NCBI GenBank assembly: GCA_001799845.1
Contig: MGUG01000030.1
Span: forward strand, 62,001 to 126,000
DNA from: Elusimicrobia bacterium GWC2_64_44
GTDB lineage: Bacteria > Elusimicrobiota > Elusimicrobia > Elusimicrobiales > UBA9959
Direction of reading: 5' to 3'
DNA: 64,000 bases
Each line of letters starts with the position of its first letter. The stretch's first letter is position 1. The position numbers and the translations under genes were made by a program. Shown here one piece after another: positions 17,940 to 26,360 of the stretch. A model generated the notes under the pieces. That model had not been told where the DNA came from. It saw nothing but the letters and a program-made list of their open reading frames with translations, and did not search any database.

Positions 17940-19504
17940 CACCGGTGAAAAGCAAACTGGGCCTTTCCAGGCCGAAGATAGAAGAGGCGCGGGAACTGGC
18001 CGCCGAGATAACGGCCCCCGTCCAGCAATTCATAGACGCCCACACTACCGTCACGGTAGAGCGCGCCACGCTGCGCCTCTTGGGCGCGGACGGCGCCAAC
18101 GCCGACGGCGTGCCGGTGCCGAACCTCGTGGCCGCCCAGTGCGGCGACAAGCTGGCGGGCGGCGCGGCCTCCTTCTACCTCAACGCCCTGGTAAAGCTGG
18201 ATAAAACGCCGGCCGCGCTGAACAAGGAGATAGAGAAGGGCCTGAACATCTGCGAGATACCCTTCACCGACCAAAAGCGCGTGCAGAAGAAGGCCGACGA
18301 GCTGGTCAAAGGCCTCGACGCCCGCATAGCCGGCAACGTGGCCCACCGCAACGCCAAACTGAAACAGTACAAGGACAAGTTCAAGTCCCCGCAGATCTAC
18401 GTCATCGTGGCCACCGGCAACATCTACGAGGACGTGAAGCAGGCCCAGGCGGCCGCGCTGCGGGGGGCCGACATCATAGCCGTCATCCGCACCACCGGGC
18501 AGAGCCTGCTGGACTACGTGCCTTACGGCGCCACCACCGAGGGCTTCGGCGGCACTTACGCCACGCAGGAGAATTTCCGCATCATGCGCGCCGCGCTAGA
18601 CGAGGTGGTGGAGAAAGAGGGCCGCTACATAAAGCTGGTCAACTACTGCTCCGGCCTCTGCATGCCGGAGATAGCGGCGATGGGCGCCCTGGAGCGCCTG
18701 GACATGATGCTCAACGATTCCATGTACGGCATCCTGTTCCGCGACATCAACATGTACCGTACCTTCACCGACCAGTTCTTCAGCCGCATGATCAATACCG
18801 CGGCGGACATCATCATCAACACCGGCGAGGACAACTACCTCACCACGTCGGACGCCGTGGAGAAAGCGCACACCGTGCTGGCGAGCCAGTTCTTGAACGA
18901 GCGCTTCGCCGCCGGCGCCGGCATGCCGAACCGCCTGATGGGCCTCGGCCACGCCTTCGAGATGAACCCGGACCTGAAGAACGGTTTCCTCTACGAGTAC
19001 GCCCAGGCGCTGATGGCGCGGGAGATCTTCCCCGAGCACCCGCTCAAGTACATGCCCCCGACCAAGTTCATGACGGGCGACATCTTCAAGGGCTACGCCA
19101 TGAACACGCTGTTCAACTTCGTCAGCAAGGCCACCGGGCAGGGCATCCACCTGCTCGGGATGCTGACCGAGGCCATCCACACGCCCTACCTGCAGGACCG
19201 CGCCCTGGCCATAGACAACGCGCTCTACGTGCACAACACCATGGAGGGCTTCGCCGACGAGATCGAGTTCAAGAAGGGCGGCATCATCCAGAAGCGCGCC
19301 CAGCTGGTGCTCGACGAGACCATAGAGATGCTGGGCGAGGTGAAGAAGCACGGCCTGTTCACCGCTATCGAGACCGGCATGTTCGCCGAGATCAAGCGCC
19401 CGCGCGACGGCGGCAAGGGCTTCGACGGCGTCTATGAGAAAGCCCCGGGCTACTACAACCCGGCCGAGGCGTACCTCAAGAAAAAACTCAAGGTGGGGAA
19501 ATAG
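17936..19504 (+). CDS. kamD: beta-lysine 5,6-aminomutase, alpha subunit
   Basis: 522 aa, close to characterised KamD length. This subunit provides the TIM barrel holding PLP and substrate; with KamE it turns L-beta-lysine into 3,5-diaminohexanoate using adenosylcobalamin. Recognisable segments include ADIIAVIRTTGQSLLDYVP, GATTEGFGGTYATQENFRIMR and NYCSGLCMPEIA. Start ATG overlaps kamC. Confidence 0.95.
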   Translation: MTPVKSKLGLSRPKIEEARELAAEITAPVQQFIDAHTTVTVERATLRLLGADGANADGVPVPNLVAAQCGDKLAGGAASFYLNALVKLDKTPAALNKEIEKGLNICEIPFTDQKRVQKKADELVKGLDARIAGNVAHRNAKLKQYKDKFKSPQIYVIVATGNIYEDVKQAQAAALRGADIIAVIRTTGQSLLDYVPYGATTEGFGGTYATQENFRIMRAALDEVVEKEGRYIKLVNYCSGLCMPEIAAMGALERLDMMLNDSMYGILFRDINMYRTFTDQFFSRMINTAADIIINTGEDNYLTTSDAVEKAHTVLASQFLNERFAAGAGMPNRLMGLGHAFEMNPDLKNGFLYEYAQALMAREIFPEHPLKYMPPTKFMTGDIFKGYAMNTLFNFVSKATGQGIHLLGMLTEAIHTPYLQDRALAIDNALYVHNTMEGFADEIEFKKGGIIQKRAQLVLDETIEMLGEVKKHGLFTAIETGMFAEIKRPRDGGKGFDGVYEKAPGYYNPAEAYLKKKLKVGK

Positions 19505-19513
19505 GAGACCGCT

Positions 19514-20251
19514 ATGTTCATTAAACCTTACGGCGACACTTCCGACGACGGCGCGGTACAGCTCTCCTTCACCCTCCCGGTCAAGAATTCCGGCAGGGCC
19601 AAGGAGGCCGCCAGGCTTTACGTGCAGAAGCTGGGCTTCAAAAAGGTGGACGTGGTCCACGCGGCCGCCCTGTCCGGGGACTTCACCTTCTTCGTGGCCT
19701 ACGGCAAGACCGACATCAGCCTGGACTACGACAAGGTGGAATACGCCGAGGCCGTGGACAAGTACATGTCGATGGACGAGGTGAACGACTTCATCAAGAC
19801 CCACTTCAAGCGCAAGCTGGTGATAGTGGGCGCCTGCACCGGCACCGACGCCCACACCGTGGGCATCGACGCCATCATGAACATGAAGGGCTATAACCAC
19901 CACTTCGGCCTCGAGCGCTACCCCATGATAGAGGCCCTGAACATGGGTTCCCAGGTGCCGAACGAGAAGATTCTCGCCAAGGCCAAAGAGCTCAAGGCCG
20001 ACGCCGTACTGGTGTCGCAGATAGTGACGCAGAAGGACGTGCATATCAAGAACCTCACCGAGCTCATAGAGCTGGCCGAAGCCGAGAAGATGCGCGGCAA
20101 AACGCTGCTGGTCATGGGCGGCCCGCGCGTCAACAACAAGCTGGCCAAAGAGCTGGGCTACGACGCCGGCTTCGGCTCGGGCACCTACGCCGAGCACGTG
20201 GCCACCTTCGTGGTCAAGAAACTTTACGAGCGCATGACGAGCAGGAAATAA
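19514..20251 (+). CDS. kamE: beta-lysine 5,6-aminomutase, beta subunit (B12-binding)
   Basis: 245 aa. It carries the cobalamin domain: DAHTVG at residues 112-117 gives the Co-ligating H114, and K125, eleven residues on, is the equivalent of the PLP-linking lysine that KamE contributes across the domain. VSQIVTQKDVHIKNL and the GGPRVNNKLAKELGYDAGFG tail are typical. It directly follows kamD with GGAG upstream. Confidence 0.95.
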   Translation: MFIKPYGDTSDDGAVQLSFTLPVKNSGRAKEAARLYVQKLGFKKVDVVHAAALSGDFTFFVAYGKTDISLDYDKVEYAEAVDKYMSMDEVNDFIKTHFKRKLVIVGACTGTDAHTVGIDAIMNMKGYNHHFGLERYPMIEALNMGSQVPNEKILAKAKELKADAVLVSQIVTQKDVHIKNLTELIELAEAEKMRGKTLLVMGGPRVNNKLAKELGYDAGFGSGTYAEHVATFVVKKLYERMTSRK

Positions 20252-20263
20252 GGAGACCATACC

Positions 20264-21508
20264 ATGGCTGAACATCTCAAACTCGACAATTCCGAAAGGC
20301 TCTATAAGGAAGCGCAAGAGCTGATACCCGGCGGCATGATGGGCATACGGCGCCCGTACAACTTCGTCCCCGGCGAATACCCGATCTTCTTCGACTCCGC
20401 GAAGGGGGGAAAGGTGACCGACGCGGATGGCAACGAGTACATAGACATGCTCTGCGCCTACGGCCCCATCATCATAGGCCACCGCGAGCGCGAGATAGAC
20501 GCCGCCGTTATCAAGCAGATAAAGGAAAAGGGCTTCTGCATGTCCATCGTGCAGGAAGTGCAGAACACGCTGGCGAAGAAGGTCATCTCGCTGGTGCCTT
20601 CCGCCGAGAAAGTGGTCTTCACCAAGACCGGCTCCGACTCCACCACGCTGGCCGGCCGCATAGCCCGCGCCTTCACCGGCAAAGCCAAGACCATACGCTG
20701 CGGCTACCACGGCTGGGCCGACTGGTGCGTGGAGAACAAGGGCGGCGTGCTGCCCAAGAGCTACGAGGACGTGCTGGAATTTGAATACAACGACCTGCAG
20801 GGACTCGAGGACCTCATGAAGGCCCACGGCGACACGGTCGCCTGCATCATCATGACTCCGCTCGGGCACCCGAACGCCCACGAGGTCGAGATGCCCAAGC
20901 CCGGCTTCCTCGAAGGCTGCAAGAAACTGGCCGAGCAGTACGGCGCCGTGCTCTGCTTCGACGAGATCCGCACCGGCTTCCGCGTGAGCCTGGGCGGCGC
21001 GCAGAAGCTCTTCGGCGTGACGCCGCACATGAGCGTGTTCGGCAAGGCCATGGCCAACGGCTACGAGATCAGCATGGTCGCCGGCCGGCGCGACATCATG
21101 GACGTCCTGATCAGCAAGGCCTTCGTCTCCTCCACCTACTTCAATAACACCCTGCCGATGGTGGCCTCGCTCAAGACCATAGAACTCCTCGAGCGCGACA
21201 ATATGCTCGAAGTCATCGCCAAGCGCGGCCAGGCCTTCTGCAACAAGGTGCGCAAGCATGTTAAGGCCAGCGGCCTGGCCGTGAAGTTCACCGGCGAGCC
21301 CTGGATGCCCTATATCACCTTCGACAAGGACGAGACCGGCGCCTACAAGAAGAACCGCGTAAAGTTCTACACCGAACTGATACGCCGCAAAGTCTTCCTG
21401 CAGCCCTATCACCACGGCTACGTGGCCTACAGGCATTCCGCCAAGGACCTCAACTACGCCGCCGACATGATAGCCGAGTCGCTGGAAGAGGTAAAGAAGG
21501 GGCTCTAA
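20264..21508 (+). CDS. kat: Class III aminotransferase, probable 3-aminobutyryl-CoA transaminase
   Basis: 414 aa, 12 nt after kamE with AGGAG. A PLP fold-type I, class III aminotransferase resembling glutamate-1-semialdehyde aminomutase: GYHGWADW, CFDEIRTGFR, and the PLP lysine in FGKAMANGYE. Its place as last gene of the lysine operon, and the absence of a 3-aminobutyryl-CoA ammonia-lyase gene, match the acyl-CoA beta-transaminase described from Cloacamonas lysine fermentation (3-aminobutyryl-CoA + 2-oxoglutarate to acetoacetyl-CoA + glutamate). Substrate is inferred from context; a heme-pathway role is unlikely here. The TAA is in the loop of a perfect 7-bp hairpin. Confidence 0.72.
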   Translation: MAEHLKLDNSERLYKEAQELIPGGMMGIRRPYNFVPGEYPIFFDSAKGGKVTDADGNEYIDMLCAYGPIIIGHREREIDAAVIKQIKEKGFCMSIVQEVQNTLAKKVISLVPSAEKVVFTKTGSDSTTLAGRIARAFTGKAKTIRCGYHGWADWCVENKGGVLPKSYEDVLEFEYNDLQGLEDLMKAHGDTVACIIMTPLGHPNAHEVEMPKPGFLEGCKKLAEQYGAVLCFDEIRTGFRVSLGGAQKLFGVTPHMSVFGKAMANGYEISMVAGRRDIMDVLISKAFVSSTYFNNTLPMVASLKTIELLERDNMLEVIAKRGQAFCNKVRKHVKASGLAVKFTGEPWMPYITFDKDETGAYKKNRVKFYTELIRRKVFLQPYHHGYVAYRHSAKDLNYAADMIAESLEEVKKGL

Positions 21509-21515
21509 GAGCCCC
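21499..21515 (+). other. Hairpin enclosing the stop codon of the lysine operon
   Basis: A perfect 7-bp stem, 21499-21505 with 21509-21515, has the TAA stop as its 3-nt loop. No T-run follows, so it is not a classical terminator; it may attenuate read-through into the next gene or protect the mRNA end. Confidence 0.5.
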
Positions 21516-21526
21516 GCCGGCAAACA

Positions 21527-22375
21527 ATGAAAGAGAGGATATCGAACGGCGCCCGCGGTGCCTGGGCCACGCTGGCCCTGGCCGCGCAGAAGTTCAACCG
21601 GATCGACGGCGGCCAGCGGGCCGCCGCTTTCTCCTACAGCGCCCTGTTCGCCCTGTTCCCGGCCATCATCCTCTTCGTCACCATAGCCTCTTTCTTCATG
21701 GACAAGGGAGAAGCCGCGGCGATGGTGATCAATTACGCCGAGGGCTTCGTCCCGGCCACGGCCGACGTGCGCGACTACGTCTTCGCGGCGGTGGCCCGCG
21801 TGATAGAGGCCCGCGGCCAGGCCGGCCTGGTGGCGCTGCTGATGCTGGTCTGGGTGTCCGCGCAGTTCTTCACGACGCTGATACAGGCCGCCAACCGCGC
21901 CTGGGACACCGGCGGCAGCCGCTGGTGGAAGATGCCGCTCAAAAGCCTGGCGTTGCTCGGCGTGGTGACGCTGTCGGTGGTGGGGGGCCTGGGCATACCC
22001 ATGCTGGCCAAGCTGGCAGCCGGCGCGCTGCACTCCCGGTATATCCTGCCCGCAGCCCACAAGCTCGCGCTGTTCTTCGTGCCCTGGCTGGCCCTGTTCC
22101 TGAGCCTTACCTTCTTCTATAAGCTCGCGCCGCACCGCCGCACCAGGTACTCGGAAGTCTGGTTCTCGGCCCTGTGCGCCTCGCTGCTGCTGTACCTGGC
22201 GCAGAGCCTGTTCGTGCTGTACCTCACCCATTTCGCCGCGCTCAACGCAGTCTACGGGGCTTTCGGCGGCCTGATGGCCCTGCTGCTGTGGCTGTACGTC
22301 TCCGGCGCCATCTTCATCTTCTGCGCCTGCCTCAGCGCGGCCCAGGCCGCGGTAAAGAGGCCACGGCATGGCTAA
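21527..22375 (+). CDS. YihY/BrkB-family integral membrane protein
   Basis: 282 aa with about six membrane helices. The N-terminal DGGQRAAAFSYSALFALFPAII and the later FYKLAPHRR segment are hallmarks of the YihY (formerly 'ribonuclease BN' misannotated) family. The transported substrate, if any, is unknown. It starts 18 nt after the aminotransferase and overlaps the next gene by 8 nt, so it could be read from the lysine operon. Confidence 0.85.
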   Translation: MKERISNGARGAWATLALAAQKFNRIDGGQRAAAFSYSALFALFPAIILFVTIASFFMDKGEAAAMVINYAEGFVPATADVRDYVFAAVARVIEARGQAGLVALLMLVWVSAQFFTTLIQAANRAWDTGGSRWWKMPLKSLALLGVVTLSVVGGLGIPMLAKLAAGALHSRYILPAAHKLALFFVPWLALFLSLTFFYKLAPHRRTRYSEVWFSALCASLLLYLAQSLFVLYLTHFAALNAVYGAFGGLMALLLWLYVSGAIFIFCACLSAAQAAVKRPRHG

Positions 22376-23558
22376 GCCCGTAGTCGTACACATCATCACC
22401 CGCCTGGAGGCGGGGGGCTCCAGCCGAAACACCATAGATTCCTGCGCTGCGCAGGCGGCCGATCACGACGTGGTGCTCATAGCCGGGCCGCACCGGGACG
22501 CGGCGGCCCTGCTGAAGCTCACCCCGGCGGTGAATTACATCGAGATCAAAGACCTGCAGCGCGAGATTTCGCTCCTGCGTGACTTTTCGGCGCTGCTGGC
22601 CCTCCGGCGGGAACTCTCCCGGCTGGAGCCGGACATAATACACACTCACACCTCCAAGGCCGGGGCGCTCGGCCGGCTGGCGGCGGCCCTGGCCGGCTTC
22701 GGGAAGAAGCGCAGGGCCATAGTCATCCACACGCCGCACGGCCACCTGCTGTACGGCTATTACGGGCCGCTGCGGACCTTCCTGTTCAAAACCGTGGAGC
22801 GCCTGCTGGCTCTATTTACGGACTACTTCATAGCCCTCACTCCCGGCGAGCTGAGGGAAACTTCCGCGGCCGGCATCGGTGCCGCCCGCAAATGGCGCGT
22901 TGTCCACAGCGGCGTGGACCTCAGGCCGCCCGCCGTACCGGCGCATAAGCGGACGCTGGACCTCGCCGAGGATGTCCTGACCGTCGGCACGGTAGCAAGG
23001 CTGGAGCCGGTCAAAGGCGTGGAATACTTCATAAAGGCGGCCGCTATCCTGAAGGCCCGCAGGCCCGGGCTTAAACTGAAGTTCGTCATTATCGGCGGCG
23101 GCGCGCTTGAGGGCGGGTTGCGCGGCCTTACCGACGGCCTCGGTATAGCGGACACGGTGATCTTCACGGGGTTCCGCTCCGACGCCGCGGCCCTGATGGC
23201 CGCGCTGGATATCTACGTGCAGCCCTCGCTCAACGAGGCCATGGGCCGCGCGCCGCTCGAGGCCCAGGCGCTCGGCGTGCCGGCGGTGGTAAGCCGCGTA
23301 TGCGGCCTGCCGGACGTAATAAAGGAAGGAGAGACCGGCTTCGCCGTGCCGCCGGCGGACCCTGAAGCCCTGGCAGGCGCCGTAGAGCGGCTGGTAATGG
23401 ATAAGGCCCTGCGCGAGCGCATGGGCGACGCGGCCAAAGCCTGGGCCCTCTCTGCCGACGAGGCCGGCTTTGCGCGCTTCGGCGCGGAGAGCATGAACGC
23501 GGAACTCAAAGCCCTCTACGCCCAGGTGCTGACCGCGCGGGACAAACGGGGGGACTGA
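22368..23558 (+). CDS. Glycosyltransferase family 4
   Basis: 396 aa GT-B fold enzyme. N-terminal VHIITRLEAGGSS, then HTHTSKAGALGRLAA and HTPHGHLLYGYYG; the C-terminal nucleotide-sugar site shows GTVARLEPVKGVEYFI and the E-x7-E type segment around NEAMGRAPLEAQALGVPAV. It probably adds a sugar to a surface glycan or lipid carrier. It strongly resembles the enzyme at 55783. A terminator follows. Confidence 0.87.
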   Translation: MAKPVVVHIITRLEAGGSSRNTIDSCAAQAADHDVVLIAGPHRDAAALLKLTPAVNYIEIKDLQREISLLRDFSALLALRRELSRLEPDIIHTHTSKAGALGRLAAALAGFGKKRRAIVIHTPHGHLLYGYYGPLRTFLFKTVERLLALFTDYFIALTPGELRETSAAGIGAARKWRVVHSGVDLRPPAVPAHKRTLDLAEDVLTVGTVARLEPVKGVEYFIKAAAILKARRPGLKLKFVIIGGGALEGGLRGLTDGLGIADTVIFTGFRSDAAALMAALDIYVQPSLNEAMGRAPLEAQALGVPAVVSRVCGLPDVIKEGETGFAVPPADPEALAGAVERLVMDKALRERMGDAAKAWALSADEAGFARFGAESMNAELKALYAQVLTARDKRGD

Positions 23559-23578
23559 CGGCCGTCAAGCCGCTGAAA

Positions 23579-23606
23579 AACCGGGTATCCTAGCCCGGTT
23601 TTTTTT
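23579..23606 (+). terminator. Rho-independent terminator
   Basis: 7-bp stem 23579-23585 with 23594-23600 closes an 8-nt loop and runs into a tract of eight Ts (23599-23606). It closes the transcription unit that ends with the glycosyltransferase. Confidence 0.85.
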
Positions 23607-23716
23607 GTTATACTTTTATTATAGGCTTCAGCACCACGCGCGACACCAGGCAGTTCGACAGAAGTCTCTCCCGCCGAGCAACGCCAGCCGCGCCGCAAGT
23701 AAAAACCGGAGGTTCT

Positions 23717-23920
23717 ATGCCGAAGATGGAAGTTGACGTGGACAAGTGCAAGGGCTGTTACCTGTGCATACAGGTCTGCCCGAAGAAGTGCATCGAAAAA
23801 TCCGACAAATTCTCCAAGTCCGGCTATTACCCGGCCCTGGACTCGAAAGAGGGCTGCTGCATCGCCTGCCAGAGCTGCGCGCGCATCTGCCCCGACCTCG
23901 CCATCAGGGTTTATAAATAA
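23717..23920 (+). CDS. vorD: Ferredoxin-like delta subunit of 2-oxoacid:ferredoxin oxidoreductase
   Basis: 67 aa with two [4Fe-4S] motifs: CKGCYLCIQVCPKKC and CIACQSCARICP. It passes electrons from the TPP subunit to soluble ferredoxin. First gene of a four-gene set encoding delta, alpha, beta and gamma subunits; CGGAGG precedes the ATG. The 110-nt upstream gap contains a TATTAT box (23617-23622) but no clear -35. Confidence 0.93.
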   Translation: MPKMEVDVDKCKGCYLCIQVCPKKCIEKSDKFSKSGYYPALDSKEGCCIACQSCARICPDLAIRVYK

Positions 23921-23930
23921 GGAGCTGATC

Positions 23931-25019
23931 ATGGCCGAAAAGAAACTGATGAAAGGCAATGAAGCCCTCAGCGAAGGCGCTATTCGCGCCGGCTGCCGCT
24001 TCTTCGCCGGTTACCCCATTACCCCGCAGAACGAGGTCCCGGAATACATGTCCTGGCGCCTGCCGCAGGTAGGCGGCGCGTTCGTGCAGGCGGAGTCGGA
24101 AGTCTCCGCCATCAACATGGTCTACGGCGCGGGCGCCACCGGCGTGCGCTGCATGACCTCCTCGTCGAGCCCCGGCATCAGCCTCAAGCAGGAAGGCATC
24201 TCCTACGCGGCCGGCGCGGACCTGCCCATCTTCATCGGCAATATCATGCGCGGCGGCCCGGGCCTCGGCAACATCGCCGGCGCCCAGGGCGACTACTGGC
24301 AGGCCACCCGCGGCGGCGGCCACGGCGACTACCGCTGCTTCGTCATGGCGCCTAACTCCGTCACCGAACTGGCCAACTTCCCGCACAAGTGCTACGAGGT
24401 CTCTTTCAAGTACCGCCTCCCGTCCATGGTGCTGGCCGACGGCATCCTGGGCCAGATGATGGAGCCTGTCGAGTTCACGACCCCGGAAGTGGATCCCAAG
24501 ACCCTCACCGAGCCCGCCTGGGCGCTGGGCATCAACAACGGCCGCGCCAAGCGCATCGTGAAATCCTACGACCTCAAAGAGGGCGGCGTGGAGATCATGG
24601 TCAACGAGCGCGTGCAGCGCTACAAGGCCATCGAGGCCGCAGAGACGATGTACGAGGAGAAGATGCTGGAGGACGCCGAGATCGCCATAGTGGCCTACGG
24701 CATCTCCGCGCGCGTCTCCGTGGCCGCCATGAAGCTGGCCCGCGAGCGCGGCCTCAAGGTCGGCCTGTTCCGCCCGATAACGCTGTGGCCCTTCCCCAAG
24801 GCCCGCATCGTCGAGCTCTCCAAGCGCATCAAGCATTTCATCGCCGTCGAGATGAGCCTCGGCCAGATGGTCGAGGACGTGCAGCTCGCCCTCAACGGGC
24901 GCAGCGAAGTCCACCTCTACGCCAAGCCCGGCGCCTCGGTCATCAACGCCGAGGACGTCTGCAATGTGATCGAAAAGATCGTAAAGAAGGGGGCGAAAGA
25001 ATATGCAGCTGCTAAATAA
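23931..25019 (+). CDS. vorB: 2-oxoacid:ferredoxin oxidoreductase, alpha subunit (VorB-type)
   Basis: 362 aa from the ATG with AAGGAG upstream, 10 nt after the ferredoxin subunit. Conserved GYPITPQNEVPEYM, QAESEVSAINMVYGA and SSSPGISLKQEGISYAAGA segments match the VorB/KorA type, closest in feel to 3-methyl-2-oxobutanoate:ferredoxin oxidoreductase. The enzyme decarboxylates a 2-oxoacid to acyl-CoA with reduction of ferredoxin. Whether branched-chain 2-oxoacids or 2-oxoglutarate are preferred cannot be fixed by eye. Confidence 0.92.
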   Translation: MAEKKLMKGNEALSEGAIRAGCRFFAGYPITPQNEVPEYMSWRLPQVGGAFVQAESEVSAINMVYGAGATGVRCMTSSSSPGISLKQEGISYAAGADLPIFIGNIMRGGPGLGNIAGAQGDYWQATRGGGHGDYRCFVMAPNSVTELANFPHKCYEVSFKYRLPSMVLADGILGQMMEPVEFTTPEVDPKTLTEPAWALGINNGRAKRIVKSYDLKEGGVEIMVNERVQRYKAIEAAETMYEEKMLEDAEIAIVAYGISARVSVAAMKLARERGLKVGLFRPITLWPFPKARIVELSKRIKHFIAVEMSLGQMVEDVQLALNGRSEVHLYAKPGASVINAEDVCNVIEKIVKKGAKEYAAAK

Positions 25020-25755
25020 ACATCCCGAATCCCTGCTGGACGTGAAGATGCACTACTGCCCCGGCTGCGGGCACGGCATCATCCACCGCCTCGTCGCCGA
25101 AGTGATGGACGAGCTGAACATCCGCACCAAAACCATAGGCGTAGCGCCCGTGGGCTGCGCGGTCTTCGCCGACACCTACTTCAACTGCGACATGATCCAG
25201 GGCCCGCACGGCCGCGGCCCCGCCGAGGCCACCGGCATCAAGCGCGCGAAGCCCGACTCGATCGTGTTCTCCTACCAGGGCGACGGCGACCTGGCCTCGA
25301 TCGGCATGGCCGAGATAGTGCACGCGGCCATCCGCTCCGAGAACATCACCGTGATCTTCGTGAACAACGCCATCTACGGCATGACCGGCGGCCAGATGGC
25401 CCCGACCACGCTGATGGGGCAGAAGGCCACCACCTGCGTGGACGGCCGCACCGCCAAGCAGGCCGGCTACCCGATCAAGATGAGCGAGATGCTCGCCACC
25501 GTCGACGGCGCGACCTACCTGGAGCGCACCACGGTCCACACCGCCCCCGGCGTGCTCAAGACCAAGAGCGCCATCAAGAAGGCCTTCCAGAACCAGATCG
25601 ACTGCAAGGGCTTCTCCATGGTGGAGATCCTCAGCATGTGCCCGACCAACTGGGGCACCCGCCTGGACAACCCTTCCGAAGCCACCAAGTTCGTTGCGGA
25701 AGGCATGCTGCCCGTCTTCCCGCTGGGCGTGTACAAAGACCTGAAAAGGGACTAA
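25003..25755 (+). CDS. vorA: 2-oxoacid:ferredoxin oxidoreductase, beta subunit (TPP-binding)
   Basis: 250 aa, overlapping the alpha gene by 17 nt. N-terminal MHYCPGCGHG has the Cys pair of the family; TPP is bound through the GDGDLASIG...NNAIYGMTGGQMAPTT stretch. The short length shows that the proximal cluster Cys set is limited, as in other four-subunit enzymes. Translational coupling to the alpha subunit is likely. Confidence 0.93.
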   Translation: MQLLNKHPESLLDVKMHYCPGCGHGIIHRLVAEVMDELNIRTKTIGVAPVGCAVFADTYFNCDMIQGPHGRGPAEATGIKRAKPDSIVFSYQGDGDLASIGMAEIVHAAIRSENITVIFVNNAIYGMTGGQMAPTTLMGQKATTCVDGRTAKQAGYPIKMSEMLATVDGATYLERTTVHTAPGVLKTKSAIKKAFQNQIDCKGFSMVEILSMCPTNWGTRLDNPSEATKFVAEGMLPVFPLGVYKDLKRD

Positions 25756-25765
25756 GGAGATTATC

Positions 25766-26305
25766 ATGTACCAAGGAATAAGGATTTCCGGATTCGGCGG
25801 CCAGGGCGTGATCTCCGCGGGCTACCTGCTCGCGCAGGCCGGCATGATGGAGGGCAGGGAAGTCAGCTTCTTCCCGGCCTACGGCGCCGAGATGCGCGGC
25901 GGCACCGCGAACTGCTCGGTGGTAGTGGCCTCCGAAGAGGTGACCACCCCGATAGTGCTGCAGCCCGACACGGTGATAGTGCTCAACGAGCCTTCGCTCG
26001 CGAAGTTCGAGCCGATGGTCAAGCCCGGCGGGCTGTTGATCATCAACACCTCGCTGGTCAACTCCAAGCCCACGCGCACCGACATCAAGATCCTCAACGT
26101 GCCCTGCAACGAGATAGCCAGCGAGCTGGGCAACGCGAAGGTGATGAACATGGTCGCCATGGGCGCCTTCGCCCAGGCCACCGGCGCCATCACCATAGAC
26201 GGCATCGCCAAGGCCCTGCCCAAGGTCTACAAGAAGCTCAAACCCGAAGTCATCGAGCTCAACGTGAAGGCCCTCAAGCGCGGCGCGGAGTACAAAGTCA
26301 ATTAA
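25766..26305 (+). CDS. vorC: 2-oxoacid:ferredoxin oxidoreductase, gamma subunit
   Basis: 179 aa. SGFGGQGVISAGYLLAQAG and YGAEMRGGTANCSVV are the CoA/gamma-domain signatures. Last gene of the set, followed by a strong terminator, so vorDBAC forms one transcription unit. Confidence 0.93.
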   Translation: MYQGIRISGFGGQGVISAGYLLAQAGMMEGREVSFFPAYGAEMRGGTANCSVVVASEEVTTPIVLQPDTVIVLNEPSLAKFEPMVKPGGLLIINTSLVNSKPTRTDIKILNVPCNEIASELGNAKVMNMVAMGAFAQATGAITIDGIAKALPKVYKKLKPEVIELNVKALKRGAEYKVN

Positions 26306-26321
26306 ACTGGGACAAAGGAGA

Positions 26322-26352
26322 GGGGCCCGGTTCACAGGCCGGGCCCCTTTTT
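26322..26352 (+). terminator. Rho-independent terminator after vorC
   Basis: 9-bp GC stem 26322-26330 with 26339-26347, 8-nt loop, T-tract 26348-26352. Confidence 0.88.
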
Positions 26353-26360
26353 ATTAGAAC

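Noticed and set aside
20264-21508. Glutamate-1-semialdehyde aminomutase (heme synthesis)
   Set aside because: Operon context is lysine catabolism and no tetrapyrrole genes are near; a beta-transaminase fits better.
18596-22435. A 1279-codon open frame on the minus strand
   Set aside because: It lies wholly opposite kamD, kamE, kat and the YihY-type gene; long antisense frames are common at this G+C and its His/Gly/Val-rich translation has no motif.
23733-23930. N-terminal extension of the vorB frame through the ferredoxin gene
   Set aside because: The extension is Arg/Ser/Ala-rich out-of-frame sequence of the ferredoxin; an ATG with AAGGAG at 23931 gives the conserved N-terminus.
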